Origin: Rhizobium sp. CC-YZS058
Lineage (GTDB): Bacteria > Pseudomonadota > Alphaproteobacteria > Rhizobiales > Rhizobiaceae
Direction of reading: 5' to 3'
Length of the DNA: 64,000 nucleotides
Assembly (NCBI RefSeq): GCF_034720595.1
Contig: NZ_JAYESJ010000001.1
Location: 2,010,001-2,074,000 of the forward strand
Shown here: positions 8,831-17,423 of the stretch, one piece after another
Numbering within the stretch: the first letter of the stretch is position 1
How the letters are laid out: each line of letters starts with the position of its first letter
Notes under the pieces: generated by a model
Databases searched by the model: none
What the model saw: the letters and a program-made list of their open reading frames with translations, nothing else
What the model was told of the DNA's origin: nothing
Position numbers and translations under genes: made by a program

Positions 8831-9316
8831 ATGACCCCGACCGCCAAAGCGCCGCTCCTGATCGCCCGCCATGCCCGCGCCGCTGCCTCCGCGCCGAGCG
8901 GCCGCGACTTCGACCGACCCCTGGACGCGACCGGCCGTTTCGACGCGGCGGAGATGGGCGCGCGGCTGGTGGCAGAAGGCTGGGCGCTCGGCCATCTGGT
9001 GCTCTCGCCGGCGCTGCGCTGCCGGGAGACGGCAGCCGCCTTGTCTGCGCCCCAGGCGCCGCTGTCCGAGCGTGAAGAGCCGCGTTTCTACAGTGGCGGC
9101 GTGGAGGCTTACCAGGCGGTGATCGAGGCGGCGGCGCCGGATGCCTCCATGACGCTGATCGGCCATAATCCGAGCGTCGATCAGCTCGCCCGCCTGCTGC
9201 TCGGTGAGGCGGAAGCTGCCCGACACCTCCCCTTCGGCTTCCCACCCGGCGCCGTGCTCTGCCTCGACCGCCAGGCGGACGGTTCGGTCCTCTTCCTGGC
9301 CTTCCTGCAGCCCTAG
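8831..9316 (+). CDS. SixA-like histidine phosphatase
   Basis: This is a 161-residue member of the histidine phosphatase (phosphoglycerate mutase-like) superfamily, close to SixA-type phosphohistidine phosphatases. The N-terminal catalytic motif reads LLIARHARA, with the phospho-acceptor histidine in RHA. The second conserved histidine is in TLIGHNPSVDQLARLL. LSPALRCRETAAAL is the usual central motif. SixA removes phosphate from phosphohistidine in phosphotransfer proteins, but the substrate of this relative cannot be read from sequence. The ATG at 8831 is chosen because upstream codons lack family similarity. The next gene, ycjX, begins about 150 bases later on the same strand. Confidence 0.8.
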   Translation: MTPTAKAPLLIARHARAAASAPSGRDFDRPLDATGRFDAAEMGARLVAEGWALGHLVLSPALRCRETAAALSAPQAPLSEREEPRFYSGGVEAYQAVIEAAAPDASMTLIGHNPSVDQLARLLLGEAEAARHLPFGFPPGAVLCLDRQADGSVLFLAFLQP

Positions 9317-9464
9317 ACCTCCGGCTCCGCGAGGCGCCGTTCGTTCGAACGCGCGTTCGAAAGCTTTCATCTGCCGCATCCGCTTCCTATATCGCGCCGG
9401 ATGCAGGGCGCCCATCGGCGCTTCTCCTCGCCCGTGCCGCGACCAACCGAGATTCAGAGGCCCC

Positions 9465-10934
9465 GTGTCGTCCTTCCTGACCCGCCTGACCGATGATGCC
9501 CGCATCGCCCTCGACACGCTGGGGGACCGGGCCGCCGGCCTCGTCAATCCCTCCGTCCGCCTGGGCGTCACCGGCCTGTCGCGCGCCGGCAAGACCGTGT
9601 TCATCTCCTCGCTCGTCCACAACCTGCTGAATGGCGGACGCCTACCGGTGTTCGAGCCGGTGCGGTCCGGCCGGGTGTCGAAGATCAGGCTGGAGCCCCA
9701 GCCGGACGATGCCGTGCCGCGCTTTCAGTATGAGGACCATATCGCCGCGCTGGTGCGCGACCGGATCTGGCCCGATTCGACGCGTGCCATCTCGCAGCTG
9801 CGCCTGACCATCGATTATGAAAGCGCCAGCGGCTGGAACAGGCTCTTCTCGCCGGGTCGCCTGTCGATCGACATCGTCGACTATCCCGGCGAATGGCTGC
9901 TGGACCTGCCGCTGCTCAGCCAGGACTACCGCAGCTTCTCGACGGGAACGGTCGAGCGCGCCCGGTCGGGGCTGCGGGCCGAGCTTTCCGGCGAATGGCT
10001 GGCGCTCGCCGCCGCCGGCGACCCCCATGGCCCCGCCGACGAGGCGCATGTGCGGCGGCTCGCCGAGGCCTTCACGGCCTATCTTCGCGCCTGCCGCTCG
10101 GACGAGCGCTCGCTCTCCACCCTGCCGCCCGGCCGGTTCCTGATGCCGGGCGATCTCGAAGGATCGCCGGCGCTGACCTTCGCGCCCCTGCCGGACCTGC
10201 CGCCGGGCCGCGCGCCCCAGGGGTCGCTGGCCGCCATGATGGAGCGGCGCTACGAGGCCTACAAGACCCATGTGGTCAAGCCCTTCTTCCGCGAGCACTT
10301 CGCCCGCATCGACCGCCAGATCGTGCTGGTGGACGCGCTCCAGGCCATCAATCGCGGCCCGGAGGCGCTCGCCGATCTCGAAGGGGCGCTGGCCGAGGTC
10401 ATGGCCTGTTTCCAGCCGGGCACGAACTCCTTCCTGTCCTCCTTCCTGACGCGGCGGATCGACAAGGTGCTGATCGCCGCCACGAAGGCCGATCATCTGC
10501 ACCATGAGAGCCACGACCGGCTGGAGCGGATCACTTCCCGGCTAGTGGCGCGCGCCATGGAGCGCATCGGCGCTTCGGGTGCCGGGGTCGAGGTGATGGC
10601 GCTTGCTTCCGTACGAGCGACGCGGGAAGCGACCGTCACCCATGATGGACACCCCCTGCCCGTCATCGTCGGCACGCCGATCAAGGGCGAGCGGATCAAT
10701 GGCGAGACCTTCGACGGCCAGCGCAAGACGGCGATCTTCCCCGGCGACCTGCCGGCCGATCCGGATGCGCTGTTCTCGCCCCACGGGCCGGAGCAGGCCG
10801 CGCGGCCGGAGGTGAGCTTCGTGCGCTTCCGCCCCCCTCATATCGAGGAGACCGGCGGCGGGCTGAAGCTCTCCGTGCCGCATATCCGCCTCGACCGTGC
10901 CATGCAGTTCCTGTTCGGAGATCGTCTCGCATGA
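9465..10934 (+). CDS. ycjX: YcjX-family P-loop protein (DUF463)
   Basis: YcjX proteins are Ras-like P-loop NTPases of poorly known function, often stress-linked and paired with the membrane protein YcjF. The 489-residue product carries the Walker A motif GVTGLSRAGKTVFISSL near residue 30-45. Further family stretches are LSIDIVDYPGEWLLDLPLL, FLMPGDLEGSP and KVLIAATKADHLHHESHDRL, the last with the base-specificity TKAD motif. The start is a GTG at 9465 (MSSFLTRLTDDAR); the longer frame upstream overlaps the preceding gene out of frame. The stop overlaps the start of the next gene by four bases (ATGA), showing tight translational coupling. Confidence 0.9.
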   Translation: MSSFLTRLTDDARIALDTLGDRAAGLVNPSVRLGVTGLSRAGKTVFISSLVHNLLNGGRLPVFEPVRSGRVSKIRLEPQPDDAVPRFQYEDHIAALVRDRIWPDSTRAISQLRLTIDYESASGWNRLFSPGRLSIDIVDYPGEWLLDLPLLSQDYRSFSTGTVERARSGLRAELSGEWLALAAAGDPHGPADEAHVRRLAEAFTAYLRACRSDERSLSTLPPGRFLMPGDLEGSPALTFAPLPDLPPGRAPQGSLAAMMERRYEAYKTHVVKPFFREHFARIDRQIVLVDALQAINRGPEALADLEGALAEVMACFQPGTNSFLSSFLTRRIDKVLIAATKADHLHHESHDRLERITSRLVARAMERIGASGAGVEVMALASVRATREATVTHDGHPLPVIVGTPIKGERINGETFDGQRKTAIFPGDLPADPDALFSPHGPEQAARPEVSFVRFRPPHIEETGGGLKLSVPHIRLDRAMQFLFGDRLA

Positions 10935-11995
10935 GCGACCAGACACCCCGCCGTCCCACCGCCTTCTCGCTCGAACCGGACGAGCCGGCGCGCAGGCCGG
11001 AGCGTGCCCGCGCACCGGCCAGCTTCGACGACCGGATCGTGCTGACGCCGGATGCGGACGACCCCTTCATCGAGACGACCCTCGCGGGCCCCCTGCCGAC
11101 CGCGCTCGAGGAAGCGAGACCGCGCAGGCGACGTTTCTCCTTCGCCAAGCTGGCGATCGGCGCGCTCGGGCTGCTTCTGTCGCTCGCCATCGGCCTATGG
11201 ATCGATCGCCTCGTCACCGACCTCTTCTCGCGCAACGACCTGCTCGGCTGGCTGGCGATCGGCGCGGCGGCAACCGTCGTGCTGGCACTCCTTGCCATTG
11301 TGGTGCGGGAGATGGTGGGGATCATGCGGTTGAACGCCGTCCAGGCGCTCAAGCAGCGGGCGGCGGAGGCCGCGCTCTCGGCGGACACCAAGACGGCGCG
11401 CGCCACCGTGCTGGCACTGACCGACCATCTGGCGGCGCGGGCCGAAACGGCGCGCGGCCGCGAAAGGCTGAAGCAGACGAAGGGCGAAATCATCGACGCC
11501 GGCCCGCTTCTGCAGCTTGCGGAGCGCGAACTGTTGCAGCCGCTCGACCGGGAAGCCCGCGCGCTGATTCTCAACGCCTCCAAGCGCGTGTCGATCGTCA
11601 CGGCCGTCAGCCCGCGCGCGCTCGTCGATCTCGGCTATGTCATCTTCGAATCGGCGCGGCTCATCCGCGCCATGGCCGAGCTCTACGGCGGCAGGCCGGG
11701 CACGCTCGGCATGCTGCGGCTGTTTCGCGACGTGCTGGCGCACCTGGCGGTAACCGGTTCGATCGCGGTCGGGGACAGTCTCGTGCAGCAGCTACTCGGC
11801 CACGGGCTTGCCTCGAAACTCTCGGCCCGCCTCGGCGAAGGCGTGGTCAACGGGCTGATGACGGCGCGGATCGGCATCGCGGCCATGGATCTCTGCCGTC
11901 CCATGCCCTTTGCCGCCCTCCGACGTCCGGGGATCGGCGACTTCATCGGCGATCTGGCCCCGACCCGCACGCGCGACGGCGAGCCGCGCGACTGA
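10931..11995 (+). CDS. YcjF-like membrane protein (DUF697 / TIGR01620)
   Basis: This 354-residue protein overlaps the end of ycjX by ATGA. It has a charged N-terminal tail, two membrane helices (roughly 75-95, FAKLAIGALGLLLSLAIGLWI, and 105-130, WLAIGAAATVVLALLAIVVREM) and a C-terminal DUF697 domain with VTAVSPRALVDLGYVIFESARLIRAMAELYGGRPG. This is the layout of the TIGR01620/YcjF family. The partner gene and overlap suggest that YcjX acts at the inner membrane through this protein; the process served is unknown. It converges with the molybdo-oxidoreductase gene 14 bases downstream. Confidence 0.88.
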   Translation: MSDQTPRRPTAFSLEPDEPARRPERARAPASFDDRIVLTPDADDPFIETTLAGPLPTALEEARPRRRRFSFAKLAIGALGLLLSLAIGLWIDRLVTDLFSRNDLLGWLAIGAAATVVLALLAIVVREMVGIMRLNAVQALKQRAAEAALSADTKTARATVLALTDHLAARAETARGRERLKQTKGEIIDAGPLLQLAERELLQPLDREARALILNASKRVSIVTAVSPRALVDLGYVIFESARLIRAMAELYGGRPGTLGMLRLFRDVLAHLAVTGSIAVGDSLVQQLLGHGLASKLSARLGEGVVNGLMTARIGIAAMDLCRPMPFAALRRPGIGDFIGDLAPTRTRDGEPRD

Positions 11996-12009
11996 CCGGG
12001 GCGGGACAC

Positions 12010-12801
12010 TCACATCCCGCCATACCAGTCATAGCCGACATCCTCCCAGAAGCCACCCTTGCCGCCGCCATAGGGGGCCAGCGTCGAGGCGAGCTCGATG
12101 GAGCGGATATATTTCGGCATCTTGTAGCCGAGCTGCCGCTCGACCCGCAGCCGCAGCGGCGCCCCGTTGGCGACACTCAGCGCGTCATTGTTGCAGCCAT
12201 AGGCGAGAATGGTCTGCGGATGGCGCGCATCGAGGAGGTCGATCGATTCGTAATAGGGAACCGGTCCCTGGAGACCGAGATCCATCCGGTCGTAGCACTG
12301 GAAGACGACATAGCGCGCCTCGGGCTTCACGCCCGCAGCATCGAGCACGCGCGCCAGCGGCACGCCGGTCCACTTCGCAATGCAGCTCCACCCCTCCACG
12401 CAATCATGCCGGGTGATCTGCGTGCGGGCCGGCATGGCGCGCAGCTCGTCCAGGCTGAGCGTCAGCGGGGTGGTGACCAGACCGCCGACCGAGAGGCGAT
12501 AGGTGGAGAAGCTCTGCGCCTTCATCGCCAGATAGTCCGCGCCGTCCGGATCGGTCGAGCCGTTCGGTCGCTGTCCCTGGCGGATCTCGCTTTCGGAAAA
12601 TTCCGGCGCCAGCGCATCGCCGGCAATGAGCCGCTGGACGCGGTAGGTCAGGCCATTGGCCGATGCGAGCGCATCGCGCACCGGGCTGTTGCTCGACAGG
12701 ATACCGTCCAGCATGTCGCAGCCGGCGAGCGGCAGGGTCGAGGCCGCGACACCCGCGACACGCAGGAAACGGCGGCGGTTGATTTCGAAGCGCGGGCTCA
12801 T
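12010..12801 (-). CDS. Tat-exported molybdopterin-dependent oxidoreductase (sulfite oxidase / MsrP-like fold)
   Basis: The 263-residue product starts with a twin-arginine signal (INRRRFLRVAG, about 7-17) that ends in a lipobox-like LAGC at Cys28, so it may be a Tat-exported lipoprotein. The body has the sulfite oxidase-type molybdopterin fold: FSTYRLSVGGLV, RHDCVEGWSCIAKWTGVPL with the likely molybdenum ligand Cys134, and GAPLRLRVERQLGYKMPKYIRSIEL. It is shorter than true sulfite oxidases and resembles YedY/MsrP-type stand-alone domains. The upstream gene encodes a cytochrome b that overlaps it by four bases (ATGA), so electrons probably pass between the quinone pool, heme b and the molybdenum site. 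The substrate is unknown; methionine sulfoxide or another S/N-oxide is possible. Confidence 0.85.
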   Translation of the reverse strand: MSPRFEINRRRFLRVAGVAASTLPLAGCDMLDGILSSNSPVRDALASANGLTYRVQRLIAGDALAPEFSESEIRQGQRPNGSTDPDGADYLAMKAQSFSTYRLSVGGLVTTPLTLSLDELRAMPARTQITRHDCVEGWSCIAKWTGVPLARVLDAAGVKPEARYVVFQCYDRMDLGLQGPVPYYESIDLLDARHPQTILAYGCNNDALSVANGAPLRLRVERQLGYKMPKYIRSIELASTLAPYGGGKGGFWEDVGYDWYGGM

Positions 12802-13661
12802 CGGCCGTCCTCCCCTTTCGCCGCCGCCTCCGGCAACGGCCGCGTCCGGTACCAGCCGGTGACGATCGAGCGAAGCTCGTTGAGCGGCCCGGCCACCACC
12901 ACCATCACAATATGCACGACGAAAAACAGCACCAGCGCCGACATGCACAGAAAGTGCAGCGTGCGCGCCGTCTGCCGGCCGCCGAAGAGGTCGAGCAGCA
13001 CCGGCAGGGCCGCATTCATGGTCGGCGACATGGCGAGCCCGGTGAGGACAGTGAGCGGCAGCAGCACGAACAGCACGCCGGCATAGCTCAGCTTCTGCAG
13101 CACGTTGTAGCGCCCGTCATGGTGGAGCCGCAGGCGCAGGTGGTCCAGGACGCTGCGCGGCAGCGCCTTCCAGTCACGCCCGCTCGGCACGAGATCGCGC
13201 CGCAGATGGCCGGAGACAAGGGAGGAGACGAGCCAGAGAAGGAGCGTTGCCGAGAGAACCCAGGCGAAGAAGAAATGGATCACGCGGCCGGTCGCGAGAT
13301 CCTGATAGGACGGCAGGGTCGCCCAAGCGGGGAAGCCGCGATAGGCAGGCCGCTCGGCCGGGCCGCTCATGCCGAACAGGCCGGTCGTCTCGAAACTGTG
13401 GCCGAGGATGGTCGTGCGCCCCTGCGGCTGCCCATCCGGTCCGTACAGCGCATCCATGGAAAGAACGGCATTGTCGAACTCGAAGCCCGACTGGGTGCCG
13501 AGATAGAGCTTCGGATGCGCGTTGAAGATCTGCAGCCCGCTCAAGAGCAGGAAGAAGAGCGAGATCGCCCACAGCCAGTGGGTGAGCCGTGTCATGACGC
13601 CATGCCGGTAGACGAGCCGCCCTTCCCCGTCGCGTCCATCCTCGATCTTTGTCACCGCCAT
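12798..13661 (-). CDS. Cytochrome b561-type membrane subunit
   Basis: A 287-residue di-heme cytochrome b of the bacterial b561 / hydrogenase cytochrome b family with four to five membrane helices: LTHWLWAISLFFLLLSGLQIF, VIHFFFAWVLSATLLLWLVSSLVSG, LSYAGVLFVLLPLTVLTGLAMSP and LHFLCMSALVLFFVVHIVMVVVAGP. Histidines in RHGVMTRLTHW (His20, His28), VIHFFF, LHFL and FVVHIV are candidate heme ligands. It overlaps the molybdo-oxidoreductase gene by ATGA, making it the probable quinone-linked electron donor or acceptor of that enzyme. Confidence 0.88.
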   Translation of the reverse strand: MAVTKIEDGRDGEGRLVYRHGVMTRLTHWLWAISLFFLLLSGLQIFNAHPKLYLGTQSGFEFDNAVLSMDALYGPDGQPQGRTTILGHSFETTGLFGMSGPAERPAYRGFPAWATLPSYQDLATGRVIHFFFAWVLSATLLLWLVSSLVSGHLRRDLVPSGRDWKALPRSVLDHLRLRLHHDGRYNVLQKLSYAGVLFVLLPLTVLTGLAMSPTMNAALPVLLDLFGGRQTARTLHFLCMSALVLFFVVHIVMVVVAGPLNELRSIVTGWYRTRPLPEAAAKGEDGR

Positions 13662-13883
13662 GCCATCACCTCATTCTGATCGGTCTTATCGCTATACGAG
13701 GGGCACGAGGAAACTGTTTCAATTTCATCCGGCTTCACTAAAATGTGAGCAGCTGCTAGGGTGACGCTGAAACATTTCGTGAGCCGCCCGCGGGACACAG
13801 CTACGGCTTCGAAACCGTCCATTAACCATTCAAGTGCCACTTTACACGTGGATTTTCGCTTCACCGACCCTCAAGGATCGTTC

Positions 13884-14435
13884 ATGCTTACGCGCCCTTC
13901 TCTGATCGCGCGCGGCCTCGCCGCCCTCACGCTCGCGGCCCTTGCCGCCTCCGCCTCGCCGGCTGCCGCCAGCGGCCGCGACAAGGCCTTCTTCGAAACC
14001 GTCGCCGGCCAGTGGAAAGGTCCGGGCGAAATCGTTGCCGGCAAATACAAGGGAACCAAGTTCACCTGCGAGCTGGAAGGCGCGACGCTGACCGGCAAGG
14101 ATGCCGGCATCACGCTCGACGGCTTCTGCCGCGTCGGCGTGTTCAAGCAGCCGATGACGGCCACCATCAGCGAGAAGGGCAAGGGCTATACGGGCACGTT
14201 CCTCGACGGCGCCGATGGCAAGGGGCTCGACATCGTCTCCGGCAATGTCTCGAAGGACAAGATCGTCGTCGGCATCAACCGCAAGAAGCTGAACGGCGCG
14301 ATGATCGCCCGCATGCAGGATCCCTCGCTCCTCAACATCACCATCTCGGTCAAGGTCGAGGACACCATGGTGCCGGTCATCGGCGTGGCCCTGACCAGGC
14401 AGGCCGATCCGATGGCCGTCGGCTCGATCCGATAA
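13884..14435 (+). CDS. Secreted protein of unknown function
   Basis: The product is 183 residues with a clear Sec signal peptide (MLTRPSLIARGLAALTLAALAASASPAAASG, cut near residue 30). The mature part is beta-rich, with FFETVAGQWKGPGEIVAGKYKGTKFTCELEG and a repeated pattern of Lys/Gly/Thr strands, suggesting a small periplasmic beta-barrel or lipocalin-like fold. I do not recognise a named family, though it looks like a conserved rhizobial protein. The frame extends 41 codons upstream; the ATG at 13884 has AAGGA before it and begins the signal peptide. It is divergent from the cytochrome b gene and convergent with folK. Confidence 0.8.
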   Translation: MLTRPSLIARGLAALTLAALAASASPAAASGRDKAFFETVAGQWKGPGEIVAGKYKGTKFTCELEGATLTGKDAGITLDGFCRVGVFKQPMTATISEKGKGYTGTFLDGADGKGLDIVSGNVSKDKIVVGINRKKLNGAMIARMQDPSLLNITISVKVEDTMVPVIGVALTRQADPMAVGSIR

Positions 14436-14461
14436 GATCGACCAGTTCAGGCCGCGGCCTG

Positions 14462-14989
14462 CTACGCGTCGTCTGGTTTCCACCAGTCCGGCCGCGCATC
14501 GATCCGCTCGATGCCGGCCGTTTCCGCGTTTGCGGCCCAGTCCGCGACGGTTCTCCCCCTGACGAGCAGGCCGGGCGCGATATCGGCCAGCGGCAGAAGC
14601 ACGAAGCCTCGCTCCGTCATGCGCGGATGCGGAAGCGTGAGCCGCTCCCCGGTCCGCTCCTCCCCCTCATAGGTCAGGAGATCGAGGTCGATCGTGCGTG
14701 GCCCCCAGCGTTCGATGCGCTCGCGCTTCATGGACCGCTCGATCGACAGACACTGGTCCAGAAGATCCTCTGCCGGGAGCCGCGTGTCGAGACGGGCGGC
14801 GGCATTGAAGAAAAAGGCCTGGTCCGTCTTGCCCCAGGGTGGCGTGCGGTAGAGGGCCGAGACGGCGGCGACGCGGATACCGTCGATCGCGCCAAGCCGC
14901 GCAAGGGCCTCGCCGAGCGCTTTCGGGACATCGCCGATATTGCCGCCGAGGCCGATCGTGGCGCTGCGGCTTTCGTCCTCAGGCAACAT
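14462..14989 (-). CDS. folK: 2-amino-4-hydroxy-6-hydroxymethyldihydropteridine pyrophosphokinase
   Basis: FolK transfers pyrophosphate from ATP to 6-hydroxymethyl-7,8-dihydropterin in folate synthesis. The 175-residue product shows IGLGGNIGD at the start and SALYRTPPWGKTDQAFFFNAAARLDT in the middle. The family signature RWGPRTIDLDLLTYEGE carries the metal-binding DLD. LTLPHPRMTERGFVLLPLADIAP lies towards the end. Its start overlaps the end of folB by 11 bases, and folP lies upstream, giving the operon order folP-folB-folK. Confidence 0.97.
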   Translation of the reverse strand: MLPEDESRSATIGLGGNIGDVPKALGEALARLGAIDGIRVAAVSALYRTPPWGKTDQAFFFNAAARLDTRLPAEDLLDQCLSIERSMKRERIERWGPRTIDLDLLTYEGEERTGERLTLPHPRMTERGFVLLPLADIAPGLLVRGRTVADWAANAETAGIERIDARPDWWKPDDA

Positions 14990-15350
14990 GCTCGACCGTC
15001 ACTTCCACATAATCGAGCACGCCCGGGACTGGCGCGTTCGGCTTGCGAATCGAAATCCTCGCGCGGCGGATCTGGCTCCAGCGTGCCGACAGGGTCTCGG
15101 CAATTTCGAGCGCCAGCGCCTCGATGAGATAGTGACGGCGGCCGGTGACGATCGCCTCGATTTCGCTGAAGGCAATGCCGTAGTGGACCGTGTCTTCGAT
15201 CCGGTCTTCCGCCAGCGCCCGGCCGCGTTCCACCTCGAGTTCGGCGTCGACGAAGAAGCGCTGGCCGAGGAACTCCTCCTCGTCATGCACGCCGTGGCGG
15301 GCGAAGAAGGCGCAGTTCTTCATGGTGATGAGATAGGTCGGCGTCGTCAT
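14979..15350 (-). CDS. folB: Dihydroneopterin aldolase
   Basis: FolB converts 7,8-dihydroneopterin to 6-hydroxymethyl-7,8-dihydropterin and glycolaldehyde, the step just before FolK. The 123-residue length is normal. Conserved stretches are FFARHGVHDEEEFLGQRFFVDAELEV, TVHYGIAFSEIEAIVTGR with the active-site region, and YLIEALALEIAETL. It lies 46 bases after folP and overlaps folK by 11 bases. Confidence 0.96.
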   Translation of the reverse strand: MTTPTYLITMKNCAFFARHGVHDEEEFLGQRFFVDAELEVERGRALAEDRIEDTVHYGIAFSEIEAIVTGRRHYLIEALALEIAETLSARWSQIRRARISIRKPNAPVPGVLDYVEVTVEHVA

Positions 15351-15396
15351 TCATTCCTCCTGCCCGTCCGGGCTGCGGGCCGCAAGACCGGTCCGT

Positions 15397-16251
15397 TCAA
15401 GCCTGTCTGCGCGCGGCGATCATAGCATCCGCGACCGCGAGCGCGTCCCTGTTGATTGCGACGTCGTGGACGCGAAAGACCGCCCCGCCCGCGGCGCGCA
15501 GGAGAGCTGTCGTCGCCGCTGTCGCCACATCGCGCGCCTGCGCCGCCTCCTGCCCCGTCACCGCACCGAGAAACCGTTTGCGGGAGGTGCCGACGAGCAG
15601 CGGCAGGCCGAAGGCGCGCAGCTCTCCGAACCGCGCCATCAGCGAGAGGTTCTCGCCCTCGTCCTTGGCAAAGCCGAATCCCGGATCGAGGACGATCGAT
15701 CGCCGATCGATGCCGGCCGCGTCCGCGATTGCGAGCGACTGGTCGAGAAATACCTTCTGGTCCTCGATGACATCGGGCCGTTTCGTTCTCCCGCGGCCGG
15801 TATGCATGATGCAGAGCCCGGCCTCGGCGTCGGCCACCACGCGCGCCAGGGCCGGCTCACGCTGCAGGCCGTGCACGTCGTTGACGATATGGGCGCCGGC
15901 GGCCAGCGCCAGCCGCGCCGTCTCCGCCCGGTAGGTGTCGATGGACAGCAGCGCCGGCGTCTCGCGCGCCAGGCGCTCGATCAGCGGCAGGACGCGGTCC
16001 TGCTCCTCCTCGGCCGAAACCGGCTCTGCGCCCGGACGGGTCGATTCGCCGCCGATGTCGAGGATCTGCGCGCCTTCTTGCGCGCAGGCGAGCGCGTGGC
16101 GAAAGGCGGCGTCCGGCCCAGCATGCAGCCCGCCGTCGGAGAAGGAATCAGGCGTGACGTTGATGATCGCCATCAACACGCCGCAGCGCCCGAGGGTCAG
16201 CCGGCGGTCCCCGGCGCACAGCCACTCGACAGGGGAAAACGGATTGGCCAT
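15397..16251 (-). CDS. folP: Dihydropteroate synthase
   Basis: FolP joins p-aminobenzoate to the pterin pyrophosphate made by FolK, and is the sulfonamide target. The 284-residue TIM-barrel protein has IINVTPDSFSDGGLH, IGGESTRPGAEPVS, ALLSIDTYRAETA, HIVNDVHGLQREP, SIVLDPGFGFAKD and VGTSRKRFLG, all standard motifs. The longer frame adds 83 codons upstream; the ATG at 16251 (MANPFSPVEW) is the sensible start. folP heads the folP-folB-folK operon. It is divergent from the DUF922 gene. Confidence 0.97.
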   Translation of the reverse strand: MANPFSPVEWLCAGDRRLTLGRCGVLMAIINVTPDSFSDGGLHAGPDAAFRHALACAQEGAQILDIGGESTRPGAEPVSAEEEQDRVLPLIERLARETPALLSIDTYRAETARLALAAGAHIVNDVHGLQREPALARVVADAEAGLCIMHTGRGRTKRPDVIEDQKVFLDQSLAIADAAGIDRRSIVLDPGFGFAKDEGENLSLMARFGELRAFGLPLLVGTSRKRFLGAVTGQEAAQARDVATAATTALLRAAGGAVFRVHDVAINRDALAVADAMIAARRQA

Positions 16252-16396
16252 GGCACTGTCCTCGGGTCCTGCACCGCGCGGCGACCGGCGCGGTCTCGGC
16301 GCTAACCTTGTTGGCAACGCGCCGGCAAAGTGGGTTGCGCTCGGGCTGCCTATGCCCCAAGCTTGGGCGCACTTCAACCAAAGAGACGCTTGCCCC

Positions 16397-17029
16397 ATGA
16401 TGACGGCCCGTTCCCTTTTCGCCGCCTGTCTGGCCGCAAGCCTGTCGCTTCCGCTTGCCGCACCGGCGGGTGCTGAAACCGTGCTGACGAAGAGCATCAC
16501 CTATTTCCCGATCGGCGGGCGGACCGCGGCCGATCTCGATGCGGCGCTCTCCAGCAAGGGCCCGCAGATGCGCAGCACCGGGGCGCGGCACCCGGGCGCA
16601 ACCCGCATCCGCTTCGGCGGGACGGTCACCTATGTGAAGCGCGGCGCGGTCTGCGCGGTCGGCGCGGCCAAGGTCACGCTCAACACCAAGCTGATCCTGC
16701 CGCGCTGGACGAACCGGCGCAGTGCCGGGCGCGATCTGGCGCTGGTGTGGGACACGCTGTCGAGCGACATTAAGCGGCACGAGGAGCGCCATGCCGAAAT
16801 CGCCCGCAATGCGGCGCGCGACATGGAGAAGACCTTGCTCGCGCTCCGCCCGGAGGCCGATTGCGAGCGCATGCAGGCCAGGGTCGCCCGGGTCAGCGAA
16901 GACGCGATCGCAAAACACGATGCCGACCAGGTCGCCTTTGACAGGCGCGAAGCGGTCAACTTCGACCGCCGCATGATCCGCCTGCTCCAATACCGGCTGG
17001 AGCAGCTTCAGAAGACGGCCGGCAAGTAA
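16397..17029 (+). CDS. Exported DUF922-family protein with HExxH-type motif
   Basis: The 210-residue product begins with a Sec signal (MMTARSLFAACLAASLSLPLAAPAGA). The mature part matches the DUF922 family of predicted zinc-dependent proteases: YFPIGGRTAADLDAALSSKGP, then RRSAGRDLALVWDTLSSDIKRHEERHAEIARNAARDME with the metal-binding HEERH. It ends in a charged helical tail. ATG ATG starts at 16397/16400 are equally possible. Substrate and role are unknown; a periplasmic envelope function is inferred only from the signal peptide and motif. Confidence 0.82.
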   Translation: MMTARSLFAACLAASLSLPLAAPAGAETVLTKSITYFPIGGRTAADLDAALSSKGPQMRSTGARHPGATRIRFGGTVTYVKRGAVCAVGAAKVTLNTKLILPRWTNRRSAGRDLALVWDTLSSDIKRHEERHAEIARNAARDMEKTLLALRPEADCERMQARVARVSEDAIAKHDADQVAFDRREAVNFDRRMIRLLQYRLEQLQKTAGK

Positions 17030-17277
17030 TCGCCAAGTAACGAAGCGGCGTTCTTGCCAGGTTTTTGGATGCCGCAGAAGCTTGTGCGACCGTTACTAAA
17101 GCCCAAGAAATGACTGGCGAATTCTCGCGATGGCGGAACGGCCTCGGCTGATCTATCGTTTCATCATCGAACAGCAGACAGACGAAGCGGATCTCGGCGG
17201 TGCTTTTGCTGGCGGCTCTCCGGATGGAAGAGAGCGAAGGCGACTGTCGATCCTTCTTCACACGAGCCTGCCGCGCG

Positions 17278-17413
17278 GTGCGGTGCTGCCGCACGCTGTC
17301 GGCCCTTTCAGTTCTCCTGGCGTAACGACCGGCCGCCGACGGACCCTCCCCCGTCCGCAGGCCTTGCGCCCTCCTGCCCCGCTCGTCCCTCCCGGGATCA
17401 GCGGGGCTTTTTT
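17278..17413 (+). ncRNA. Candidate trans-acting small RNA with three CCTCC motifs
   Basis: The 394 bases between the DUF922 gene and the ferredoxin gene hold no credible ORF but end in a chain of hairpins on the plus strand. Stem 1 is GTGCGG/CCGCAC (17278-17283, 17289-17294). Stem 2 is CGGAC/GTCCG (17340-17344, 17353-17357) with a CCTCCCCC loop. The last is an intrinsic terminator at 17376-17413 with a CCTCCC-containing loop. Another CCTCC is unpaired at 17370-17374. Looped anti-Shine-Dalgarno CCTCC motifs are a hallmark of several alphaproteobacterial Hfq-type regulatory RNAs. The 5' end is not known and no clear promoter was found. Alternatively this is just the terminator of a long DUF922 3' UTR. 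Confidence 0.5.
17376..17413 (+). terminator. Strong intrinsic terminator (plus strand)
   Basis: GCCCCGCT (17376-17383) pairs with AGCGGGGC (17400-17407), followed by six T residues (17408-17413). It points towards the ferredoxin gene's 3' end, so it stops rightward transcription only; the minus strand has no T-tract there. It would end the sRNA candidate or a long 3' UTR. Confidence 0.85.
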
Positions 17414-17423
17414 GTTCACAAGA

